Shown: one piece after another, positions 1 to 5,869 of the stretch
Numbering within the stretch: position 1 is the stretch's first letter
Layout of the letters: each line of letters begins with the position of its first letter
Origin: Candidatus Competibacteraceae bacterium
Lineage (GTDB): Bacteria > Pseudomonadota > Gammaproteobacteria > Competibacterales > Competibacteraceae
Assembly (NCBI GenBank): GCA_020445045.1
Contig: JAGRHI010000101.1
Span: forward strand, 1 to 7,382
Direction of reading: 5' to 3'
Length of the DNA: 7,382 nt
The notes under the pieces: model-generated
Told to the model about the DNA's origin: nothing
Seen by the model: the letters and a program-made list of their open reading frames with translations, nothing else
The model's database searches: none
Made by a program: the position numbers and the translations under genes

Positions 1-1123
1 GCATCGCGGTCGACCAGGATGGCATGGGTACCAGTTCGAAGCGGACCTCAAGATCGTCTTCGAGCCGCTTCAGGTAGGCCACCGAGATCCCCTGGGGCCG
101 GCCGTCGTCGTCGACGTACTCCACCGGCGCCCAGGTCGAATCGATGCCGACCCGCAACACCGGATGCTGCCGCAGCCAGGCGCGCTCCGGGGCATTGAGC
201 CGGACTGGCCCGGACGCCTCCCGCTCGGAGATCGCGGCTCCAAACCAGCGCCGATGCAGCTCCGCCGTTTCCTCCCTAGTGATCGCCGCCAGTCCCCGGT
301 TCAGGATCTCGACTAGCTCCGGCCAATCGCGGCGTATGGAATAGACGAACTGGGTGAGCGGACCCTCCGGCGGCAACATCTGCTTCGGCCCCAGACCCAG
401 CACGCCGTGGCGTGCCCGCCAGTAATCCAAGGTATAGGAGGCGAGCACGGCATTGATGCGCCCGCTGGTCAGCGCGTCAGCCAGGTCCGCCAGGCTGTCC
501 ATGGGAACGGCCTTGATGCTCGGATAGACCGCGAGCCGGTCCTGTACGCGCTGTACTTTGCGCAGGTAACCGACCCGCCATCCGGCCAGCCCCGCCAGGC
601 CACCCGCCGGTGGGGACTCGCCATCGCGCAGATAGAGGAAATCCGGCACGGTGACGAAGGGGTCGGTGAACAGGAAATGCGCCTGACGCTCGGGGAGTGG
701 TGCCGACAGCGTGAGTCCGTCGAGTGCCCCTGTCTCGGCCCGCACAACGATCTCGTGCCAAGGTCCAGCCTGAAGCTGGAATGCGGTACCCAGCTTGGCG
801 TTCAGCAGGGCCAGGTGATCGACCGCGAAGCCGCTGAGCGTTCCGCTCTGATTGCGGATCAGCCAGGGCGGCCAATCGTCACCCCCGCCGATGACAATAC
901 GCGGGTGTGCCTTGAGCCACGCGCGCTGTACCGGTGTCAGCAAATCAGGAATTGCGTCAGCGACAGCAGCTCGCGTCACCGCGAAGAGCATCAGCCACAG
1001 CACCCAGAGCCAGAGATGATGTGAGGCATGACGACGCGTTTCAGTGGTGCTGTCATCAAGAGGCTTTGGCATCTTCGTGAGGGTCGGCTCTGTTGCAAGT
1101 CCTACCGGTGATCGGGTATTCAT
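1..1123 (-). CDS. Sensor protein with tandem periplasmic Venus-flytrap domains, N-terminal part (BvgS/EvgS-like or GGDEF-type)
   Basis: This frame is open for 374 codons from ATG 1123 to the window edge, so the C-terminus is missing. The ATG has AAGGGG four bases upstream and an in-frame TGA 18 bases upstream, which fixes the start; a second ATG at 1072 is possible but has no good ribosome site. Residues 35-56 form a signal peptide or anchor (HHLWLWVLWLMLFAV, likely cut after AAVA). The first solute-binding domain runs from about 74 to 296, beginning with PRIVIGGGDDWPPW and closing with AELHRRWFG. A second begins at about 310 (LNAPERAWLRQHPVLRVGID, then WAPVEYVDDDGRPQGIS). Two tandem domains of this kind behind one signal sequence are typical of BvgS/EvgS-like hybrid histidine kinases and of some diguanylate cyclases. 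The output domain lies outside the window, so ligand and output are unknown. It follows cobD on the same strand after 165 bp and is probably a separate unit. Confidence 0.8.
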   Translation of the reverse strand, partial: MNTRSPVGLATEPTLTKMPKPLDDSTTETRRHASHHLWLWVLWLMLFAVTRAAVADAIPDLLTPVQRAWLKAHPRIVIGGGDDWPPWLIRNQSGTLSGFAVDHLALLNAKLGTAFQLQAGPWHEIVVRAETGALDGLTLSAPLPERQAHFLFTDPFVTVPDFLYLRDGESPPAGGLAGLAGWRVGYLRKVQRVQDRLAVYPSIKAVPMDSLADLADALTSGRINAVLASYTLDYWRARHGVLGLGPKQMLPPEGPLTQFVYSIRRDWPELVEILNRGLAAITREETAELHRRWFGAAISEREASGPVRLNAPERAWLRQHPVLRVGIDSTWAPVEYVDDDGRPQGISVAYLKRLEDDLEVRFELVPMPSWSTAM

Positions 1124-1288
1124 GCGCCCCTTCGTGATTCAGGATTCTCAAGGCTGACCCGGTGACTCCACCCCCTACCCTATTTTCAACGGGGGGCGCC
1201 GCGTCGGCGGCAGGAGGGATTTAGCTCAGCGGTCCACCTTCCAGCACTCAAAGTGGGTTACTAGATCGCAAGCCGCGCGGACATCGTT
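1124..1288. other. Intergenic region between cobD and the sensor gene
   Basis: The 165 bases hold no convincing gene. They contain two small inverted repeats (1161-1172, stem GGTG/CACC; 1198-1211, stem GCCGC/GCGGC), neither followed by a T-run on either strand, so I do not call a terminator. I find no strong -35/-10 pair for the sensor gene. A short stretch at 1222-1233 resembles the 5' part of a tRNA but lacks the rest. The only functional site I can support is the Shine-Dalgarno of the sensor gene at 1128-1133. Confidence 0.6.
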
Positions 1289-2383
1289 TCATGGCACGCA
1301 GTCCCGCAGGGCGGCAAGCAACCGAGCATTGTCGGTGGGGCGGCGCACCGCCAGCCGGAAGAAGCGACCCGGCGTCAGCCCGTGAAACGAATCGCAGCGC
1401 CGGATCAGGATGCGCCGCGCGGCCAGCCGTTCCGACAGTTCGCCGGTCGAGAGCCCACCCAGCAGTTCGACCAGAATGAAGTTGACGGCGCTGGGATATG
1501 GCCGCAAGCCGTCGATCGCGTCGAGTCCGGCGAACAAGCGCGCCCGCGCCCGCGCCAGTCGATGTAGCCCCTTTTCCAAGGTCATCCGCGCCTCGGCGGC
1601 CAACACCATCTCCCCCCAGGTTTGCGCCAGACTGCTCACGCTCCAGGGCGGTTGCAGGTCCGCCAAACGCTCCAGCCAAGGGCGCGAGGCCGTGGCGAGA
1701 AAACCGATCCGCAAGCCCGGCACGGCGAAGCTCTTGGTCAGGGAACGGGCGATCAGCAGGCGCGGCAACCCGGTCAGGCGCGGCAACAGGGAATGCGGCG
1801 GGTCCACGCTAGCGAACTCGCTGAAGGCTTCATCCACGATCCAGGCGCAATCGTGGGCGTGGATGAGTTCGCCCAATGCGCGGGCGGGAATGCCGTGGCC
1901 AGTCGGGTTGTTGGGGTTGCCCAACAGCACGCAGGCGGGCCGATGATCGGCGATGGCGCGGGCGAGCCGGGCGAGAACGGCGGTTGGAGCGCCGCTGGCG
2001 TGTGGGTGGAAGATCTCATGACGAATGGCCATCCCATCCGCTGCCGTCACCGCCCGGGCGTAATCGCCAAACCCAGGCTCGGCCACCAGCACGGTTTTGC
2101 CCGCGAACAACCGTGCCGCCAGATACAACGCCTCGCTCCCACCGGCCGTGGGCAGCAGGCATGACGGGGACACCGCATAGCACTGGCCCAAGCGATCGCG
2201 TAGTTCGCGCGCCGCGGGATCACCGTAGCAACCGGCGGCGGCGCCGATCCGCCGCCAAATCGTCGTGCTCAGCGGCGGCGCGTAGGGATTGAGATTGACG
2301 CTGAAATCGAGCCAGTCCCGCGCCTCGCCGCCGTGAATCCGACACGCCAGGTCGATTCTGCCGCCGTGCACGGCCTGGCTCAC
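1289..2383 (-). CDS. cobD: L-threonine-O-3-phosphate decarboxylase (PLP enzyme of cobamide synthesis)
   Basis: This enzyme decarboxylates L-threonine phosphate to (R)-1-amino-2-propanol O-2-phosphate, the linker of the cobamide nucleotide loop, which CbiB uses. The 364-residue protein is a fold-type I PLP enzyme. FSVNLNPYAPP (27-37) and YGDPAARELR (53-62) are the family's N-terminal signature. TAGGSEALYL (79-88) is the phosphate-binding loop, NPNNPTG is at 156-162, and Asp184 in IVDEAF should contact the pyridine nitrogen. SLTKSFAVPGLRIG (214-227) carries the Schiff-base Lys217, and FFRLAVR (341-347) the carboxylate-binding Arg. The start is GTG 2383, backed by GGGAGG six bases upstream (2390-2395). 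It is the last gene of the cbiZ-cbiB-cobD run, 31 bp after cbiB. The family is close to histidinol-phosphate aminotransferase (HisC), but the N-terminal signature and neighbours favour CobD. It is called cobC in the Pseudomonas nomenclature. Confidence 0.93.
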   Translation of the reverse strand: MSQAVHGGRIDLACRIHGGEARDWLDFSVNLNPYAPPLSTTIWRRIGAAAGCYGDPAARELRDRLGQCYAVSPSCLLPTAGGSEALYLAARLFAGKTVLVAEPGFGDYARAVTAADGMAIRHEIFHPHASGAPTAVLARLARAIADHRPACVLLGNPNNPTGHGIPARALGELIHAHDCAWIVDEAFSEFASVDPPHSLLPRLTGLPRLLIARSLTKSFAVPGLRIGFLATASRPWLERLADLQPPWSVSSLAQTWGEMVLAAEARMTLEKGLHRLARARARLFAGLDAIDGLRPYPSAVNFILVELLGGLSTGELSERLAARRILIRRCDSFHGLTPGRFFRLAVRRPTDNARLLAALRDCVP

Positions 2384-2389
2384 CCCGCG

Positions 2390-2395
2390 CCTCCC
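2390..2395 (-). promoter_or_regulatory. Shine-Dalgarno of cobD
   Basis: GGGAGG on the minus strand, six bases before GTG 2383. It decides in favour of a GTG start and gives cobD its own ribosome entry in the short gap after cbiB. Confidence 0.7.
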
Positions 2396-2414
2396 ACCAA
2401 CGGTGCCGGTTCGC

Positions 2415-3380
2415 TCACCACGGCATGAGTACCCGGAGCGGGATCAGCGTCAGACCGACGGCCACCGCCAACAGATCGCAGACCAGGATCAGACGCAAAG
2501 CTCGTCGCAGATCGGTGCCGTCCAGATCGGCGGACCAATCGGCATCGCCCATGTACGCCTCGGTGACCAGTTGACCGCCGTAGCGAATCGGCCCGAGCAG
2601 CCGCACCCGCAGCGCGCCGGCGCAGGCGGCTTCGCTCCAACCCGAATTGGGGCTGGGCAGCAGGGCGTGATCGCGCCACGCGGCCCGGAACGCCGATCCC
2701 GGATGCAGGCGCAGCAAGGCCGCCGCCACCGCGACCAGCGGCACGGACAGGCGCGCCGGCAGCCAGTGCGCCAGATCGTCGGACCGCGCCCCGGCCCAGC
2801 CAAAGCGCTGATAACGGGCATTTTTATGCCCGACCATGGAATCGAGACTGGATACCGCCTTGATCACGATCAGTCCCGGCAAACCGAACAGGCACAAGGC
2901 CCACAGCGGGGTCAACACGCCGTCGGTGAGGTTTTCCGACAGGCTTTCGATGGTGGCGCGCACGATGCCGTCGCGCGGCAGCGCCGCCGTGTCCCGACCC
3001 ACCAACAGGCTCAAGCGTCGCCGGGCGGCGGGAAGATCGTCTAGGGCATCGAGCACGCGCCGGCCATGATCCAGCAAGTCGCGCATGCACAACAGGCTGT
3101 AGGCCAGGAACACATTCCAGGCCCAGGCCAACCAGGGATGAAACCAGCCCAGACCGCGCCGCACCCCCCACCAGGCCGCCAGGGCACCGCCGACCACCAG
3201 CAGCCAATGTAGCAGACCGCCCAGGTAGCCGTTCAGGCCGGCGGCGAACAGTCGTCGCTCCCACGCCAGGCTCCAGACCCCCAGCAGCCGGATCGGATGC
3301 AGCGGGTACACCGGGTCGCCGAACGCGGCGTCGAGCAGACAAGCGGCGAGGATCAGGGCGAGGTGGGCGCTCAGTTCCAT
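2415..3380 (-). CDS. cbiB: Adenosylcobinamide-phosphate synthase
   Basis: This integral membrane enzyme joins adenosylcobyric acid to (R)-1-amino-2-propanol phosphate, giving adenosylcobinamide phosphate. The 321 residues match the usual family length and show all the family blocks: LLDAAFGDPVYPLHPIRLLG (15-34), ATIESLSENLTDGVLTPLWA (142-161), SSLDSMVGHKNARY (177-190), and PSPNSGWSEAACAGALRVRL (242-261) followed by GP and the GGQ motif. Hydrophobic stretches lie near 5-20, 53-72, 84-98, 156-175, 211-224 and 295-318. ATG 3380 lies inside the last codons of cbiZ (10-bp overlap) with only a weak, distant GGGA upstream, so translation is probably coupled to cbiZ. It needs the product of the next gene, cobD, and the cobyric acid released by CbiZ. 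It is called cobD in the Pseudomonas nomenclature, which causes naming confusion with its neighbour. Confidence 0.96.
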   Translation of the reverse strand: MELSAHLALILAACLLDAAFGDPVYPLHPIRLLGVWSLAWERRLFAAGLNGYLGGLLHWLLVVGGALAAWWGVRRGLGWFHPWLAWAWNVFLAYSLLCMRDLLDHGRRVLDALDDLPAARRRLSLLVGRDTAALPRDGIVRATIESLSENLTDGVLTPLWALCLFGLPGLIVIKAVSSLDSMVGHKNARYQRFGWAGARSDDLAHWLPARLSVPLVAVAAALLRLHPGSAFRAAWRDHALLPSPNSGWSEAACAGALRVRLLGPIRYGGQLVTEAYMGDADWSADLDGTDLRRALRLILVCDLLAVAVGLTLIPLRVLMPW

Positions 3381-4525
3381 TTACGCGCGAATCCCCGCAC
3401 CACCGCCAACGCCGCCAGTACACCCGGCTCGGCGTCCCGTCGCCCGCGCAGCGCCTCGCGGAATTCGGCGAATCGTTCCGGCCGCACCGCCACCGTTGCG
3501 GCGAGTAACGCGGCCTGATTGAGAATCGCTTCCCGCGCCACTTCCGGGTGCAGCACGCCGGCCCGCGCCAGATCCACGCTTTCGGCCAGACCATAGGCGG
3601 CGGCGGCGCTCTGCGGATCATGCAGCAGCGCCGGCAGATTATCGGCGAACAGTGGCGCCAGGCTGGCGTCGAGTTCGGTCGCGGCACAAGCGCGCAAGGT
3701 GGCTTCGTCGCAACCGTGGCGGCTTAGGGCGCCGAGGATCGTGCGTCGCAGTTCCGGGCACAGCCCGTTCTGCAATAGCAGGCAGCGGGTGACCGCGTCA
3801 TGGGTGGCGCGCCCCAACAATTCGCCCAAGGTATTGTGGCTACCGGCCCAGTGCCGCTCCCATTCACCGGCCCGCGCCAGCGGCGCGGCGATGGCCAACT
3901 GGTCGGTACCCGTTCCGGTGGCCAGTCCCGACGATTGCAGGCTGGGCAGGCGCAGATCCAGCAGCGCCGTGCTCTTGCCTTCGGTGATCATGGCAACCGC
4001 CTTGATCAGACACGCCGGCGTACAGGGTTGATTGATGAAGACCAGGGTGACGATGGTGCCGGAACCGGCCTCGGCGGGCGGCAACCCGGTCGCGGCCTGT
4101 CCCACCTGCTCGCTGCCGTCCGGGCATTCGTGCCAACCGGCCGGATCGCCGGCGCGGGTGGCGTTGCCGAGCACGCCGGCGGTGGCGGCGACATGCACCG
4201 ACAGTTCCGCATGGGCGGCGCGCGCCACCACCGCGCATTGCATGTTGGCGGCGGTGGTCATCAGCGCCGTGGTGGCGGGGGGTAAATCGGCTTCGGCGCA
4301 GGCGAAGTCATGGTAAGCATCTGGCCCCATGCGAAACACCAAGGCATGGCGGGCGGTGTGGGCGACGGCCTCGCAGCTTTGGTGATTGGCGATGTGGGTC
4401 AGGTCTTCGCGGAACCCGCCGTTGATCCGGCCGGTGCTCAGCACCCGATGCGGCTGCTTGAAAGCGGCGAAAAGGAAACGGCCTTGCCGGCGCAGGGCAT
4501 GGCGGTCAGTGTCGTCAAGCAGCAT
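3371..4525 (-). CDS. cbiZ: Adenosylcobinamide amidohydrolase with C-terminal extension
   Basis: CbiZ hydrolyses the amide that holds aminopropanol on adenosylcobinamide, giving adenosylcobyric acid that CbiB can reuse; in some bacteria it also attacks pseudo-B12-type cobamides. Counting from ATG 4525 (384 residues), the CbiZ domain spans about 20-250: VLSTGRINGGFREDLT (28-43), TAGVLGNATRAGDP (115-128), GTIVTLVFINQPCTPA (156-171), TEGKSTALLDLRLPS (181-195) and the glycine-rich ATGTGTDQLAIA (202-213), then SHNTLGELLGRATHDAV. Residues from about 254 to 384 form an extra, mainly helical region with no motif I recognise; a stand-alone CbiZ is usually about 200-240 residues. A TTG at 4543 would add six residues; an in-frame TGA lies just above it and neither start has a strong ribosome site (GAG seven bases before the ATG). 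It is first in the cobamide run and overlaps cbiB by 10 bp. Assignment of the domain is firm; the function of the tail is unknown. Confidence 0.88.
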   Translation of the reverse strand: MLLDDTDRHALRRQGRFLFAAFKQPHRVLSTGRINGGFREDLTHIANHQSCEAVAHTARHALVFRMGPDAYHDFACAEADLPPATTALMTTAANMQCAVVARAAHAELSVHVAATAGVLGNATRAGDPAGWHECPDGSEQVGQAATGLPPAEAGSGTIVTLVFINQPCTPACLIKAVAMITEGKSTALLDLRLPSLQSSGLATGTGTDQLAIAAPLARAGEWERHWAGSHNTLGELLGRATHDAVTRCLLLQNGLCPELRRTILGALSRHGCDEATLRACAATELDASLAPLFADNLPALLHDPQSAAAAYGLAESVDLARAGVLHPEVAREAILNQAALLAATVAVRPERFAEFREALRGRRDAEPGVLAALAVVRGFARKWN

Positions 4526-4558
4526 CCCGGATCTCAAACGCAAAGGCGGGGCGGAAAG

Positions 4559-4578
4559 CGATCACCCCGAGGCGATCG
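4559..4578 (-). promoter_or_regulatory. Stem-loop in the cbiZ leader
   Basis: On the minus strand CGATCGCC-TCGG-GGTGATCG forms an eight-pair stem with one G-U pair and a UCGG tetraloop. The wobble only works in minus-strand RNA (on the plus strand it is an A-C mismatch), which suggests it acts in the cbiZ transcript. It lies 33 bases before ATG 4525 and 15 before the alternative TTG 4543. It is followed by CTTTCC rather than a U-run, so it is not a textbook terminator; it may be an attenuator, an mRNA-stabilising hairpin or chance. Confidence 0.45.
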
Positions 4579-4793
4579 GATGACCGGTGCCTGTCAGGCC
4601 CGGCGAGCCCTTATGTTCGCCGATACGCGGATGGAAATGCCAGCGAGAAAGCCACGCTCAAGGATAATTCCGGCGCCGGTGGTCAAGGCGAAGCTTAATC
4701 GGACTCGGTGATCCAGACCGGTTGATCCGTCACCAAGAGACAGGCGGCGAATCGTGGGACGATGGACCGTCTCGCGCGCCACCTCAGGCGGCG

Positions 4794-4814
4794 CGGAACG
4801 GCGGGCGCGTTCCG
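4794..4814 (-). repeat. Inverted repeat immediately after the cysH stop codon
   Basis: Perfect seven-base arms CGGAACG and CGTTCCG are separated by seven bases, starting directly after the cysH TGA. There is no T-run behind it on the minus strand, so it is a possible 3'-end mRNA structure or weak or factor-assisted terminator rather than a canonical intrinsic terminator. Confidence 0.4.
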
Positions 4815-5558
4815 TCAGACATGCTCGTGCAGACCGCATTCGCGCTTGAGGCCGAAGAAACGGGTTTCTTCCTCGCTCATGCCGTCCAGCAAACGCCGGG
4901 TGGTATGGGTGTCGCCGATGGAGACATAGCCCTGATGCCACAACGGGTGATACGGCAAATCGTACTGGCTCAGGTAACGATAGACATCGCGGTCGGTCCA
5001 ATCGATCAAGGGGTGCACCTTGCAACGACCGTTGCGCCATAACAGCACGTCGAGGTTCTGGCGGCTCTTGGCCTGCTGCCGGCGCAGGCCGGAAATCCAG
5101 GCCGTTGCCTCCAGTTCCCTGAGCGCCCGCTGCATCGGCTCGACCTTATTGATCCCGTTATAGCGCTCGATTCCCTCCACGCCTTGCTCCCATAGCTTGC
5201 CATAGCGGGCTTCCTGCCAGGCCGCGCTGAGTTCGGCGCGGTAGATGTGAAGATTCAAGGATAATCGTTCGGACAACTGGTCGATAAACTGGTAGGTTTC
5301 CGGGAACAGGTAACCCGTATCGACCAACACGACCGGAATATCGGCCTGCTGGCGGGTGGCCATGTGCAGGCAAACGGCCGACTGGGCGCCGAAGCTGGAA
5401 GTCAACACGACGCGACCGGGGAAATGCTCCAGCGTCCATGCAACCCGCTGCTCGGCGGGTACGGTGGCCAGCTCACGATTCATTTCCGCTAGATCGAACC
5501 ACGGGTGCGCGGCCGTTCCCTGAACACGAACGTTCGCCTGCTCCTGTGCCTGATTCAT
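4815..5558 (-). CDS. cysH: Phosphoadenylyl-sulfate (PAPS) reductase, thioredoxin-dependent
   Basis: CysH reduces 3'-phosphoadenylyl sulfate to sulfite and PAP with electrons from thioredoxin or glutaredoxin, in cytoplasmic assimilatory sulfate reduction. The 247-residue protein matches the family's full length. It has the PP-loop SSFGAQSAV (54-62), DTGYLFPETY (80-89), AAWQEARYGKLWEQGVEGIE (112-131), GLRRQQ (157-162), GDTHTTRR (215-222) and the C-terminal redox tail KRECGLHE with catalytic Cys241. Where APS reductases have the first cysteine pair of a 4Fe-4S cluster, this protein has KVEPMQRAL (138-146), so it is the cluster-free, PAPS-specific class. ATG 5558 has AAGGA eight bases upstream (5567-5571). 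No other cys gene is in the window; it is divergent from the binding-protein gene and lies 289 bp before cbiZ. Confidence 0.97.
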   Translation of the reverse strand: MNQAQEQANVRVQGTAAHPWFDLAEMNRELATVPAEQRVAWTLEHFPGRVVLTSSFGAQSAVCLHMATRQQADIPVVLVDTGYLFPETYQFIDQLSERLSLNLHIYRAELSAAWQEARYGKLWEQGVEGIERYNGINKVEPMQRALRELEATAWISGLRRQQAKSRQNLDVLLWRNGRCKVHPLIDWTDRDVYRYLSQYDLPYHPLWHQGYVSIGDTHTTRRLLDGMSEEETRFFGLKRECGLHEHV

Positions 5559-5566
5559 CGCGTGTT

Positions 5567-5571
5567 TCCTT
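5567..5571 (-). promoter_or_regulatory. Shine-Dalgarno of cysH
   Basis: AAGGA on the minus strand, eight bases before ATG 5558. It supports this start, although the N-terminus is about ten residues longer than the conserved core needs. Confidence 0.6.
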
Positions 5572-5628
5572 GTTCGTTCCGACTAAGGAAGGGAATGCGA
5601 TTGCGCGCATGCCCGGCTTTTCACCGAT

Positions 5629-5656
5629 AAATTAGCAACAAATTCCATAAATCCAA
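5629..5656 (-). promoter_or_regulatory. Candidate sigma-70 promoter of cysH
   Basis: On the minus strand TTGGAT (5651-5656) and TAATTT (5629-5634) are separated by 16 bp, inside the only AT-rich patch nearby and about 70 bases before the cysH start. Each hexamer matches four of six consensus bases. The pairing is inferred by eye; no transcription start is known. Confidence 0.35.
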
Positions 5657-5684
5657 AAGGAATTAATATCTATATATTTATTCC
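5641..5684. repeat. Repeated AATTCC/GGAATT half-sites in an AT-rich control region
   Basis: AATTCC (5641-5646), GGAATT (5659-5664) and ATTCC (5680-5684) make an inverted pair with a 12-bp spacer plus a third half-site. The spacer of the first pair contains the predicted cysH -35 box. The segment from 5664 to 5693 is almost pure A/T and ends in a run of seven T on the plus strand. The arrangement looks like an operator or activator site. A LysR-type regulator such as CysB would be the obvious candidate next to cysH, but I infer this only from context. Confidence 0.35.
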
Positions 5685-5752
5685 CTTTTTTTATGATGAG
5701 TGACGATGGCGATCACGTCCCGGCCAAGATTCCCCGAACCTGACCACACACC

Positions 5753-5782
5753 TTGACCGCCTTACAAAACAAGTTGAAAAAT
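5753..5782 (+). promoter_or_regulatory. Weak candidate promoter of the binding-protein gene
   Basis: TTGACC (5753-5758) is a good -35 match, but the best partner is only AAAAAT (5777-5782) at an 18-bp spacing. It would give a leader of roughly 80 bases before ATG 5870. No better pair was found between the AT-rich patch and the gene. Confidence 0.2.
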
Positions 5783-5869
5783 GACTGATCCGCGCCATGG
5801 CCGCATCTGGCGATATCTTCCTAAGCACCGGAATTGACCACTATTTAATGATTGGATGGGATGAATGAC

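Larger units (their letters stand above)
4526..4814. other. Intergenic region between cysH and cbiZ
   Basis: This 289-base spacer carries no gene that I can support; the open frames crossing it are continuations of shadow frames from cysH. It holds a hairpin just before cbiZ and an inverted repeat just after cysH (both listed separately). Read on the minus strand, I do not see the conserved cobalamin-riboswitch pieces (the B12 box GCCACTG or the AAGGGAA core). A weak promoter-like pair TTTCCA-16 bp-CATAAG occurs between about 4610 and 4640 on the minus strand, not strong enough to call. Confidence 0.6.

Noticed and set aside
407..1024. Long plus-strand open frame (about 205 codons) opposite the sensor gene
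   Set aside because: The minus strand encodes a coherent solute-binding protein with signal peptide and ribosome site; the plus frame has no recognisable motif and is a by-product of the high GC content.
1170..1196. G-runs on the minus strand and C/G-runs on the plus strand as a G-quadruplex
   Set aside because: Fewer than four well-spaced runs of three or more G occur on one strand, so the pattern is not convincing.
1213..1290. tRNA-like start, AGGGATT followed by TAGCTCAGCGGT (1222-1233), on the plus strand
   Set aside because: The D-stem partner, an anticodon arm, the GGTTCGA T-loop and a matching acceptor 3' strand are not found downstream. It is either chance or a very degraded fragment, with no integrase or other mobile gene nearby.
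4594..5040. Minus-strand open frame of about 148 codons overlapping the end of cysH and continuing into the spacer
   Set aside because: It runs through cysH in another frame, has arginine-rich low-information sequence, and its part beyond cysH has no start codon with a ribosome site.
5655..5693. Plus-strand stem AAAAGGAAT...ATTCCCTTTT followed by T-run as an intrinsic terminator
   Set aside because: The loop is about 16 bases and the stem mostly A-T with a bulge. No plus-strand gene ends upstream of it, so a terminator here has no obvious purpose.
5620..5700. AT-rich patch near mnmG considered as a replication origin element
   Set aside because: I see no DnaA boxes (TTATCCACA-like) around it, and a divergent promoter region explains the composition.
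5720..5770. GAACCTGA within 5737-5745 in front of a ThiY-like gene, reminiscent of a TPP riboswitch
   Set aside because: Only this short piece matches. The CTGAGA element, the TAAT-CCAGCG part and the closing stem are absent, so a TPP riboswitch is not supported; a covariance search would settle it.
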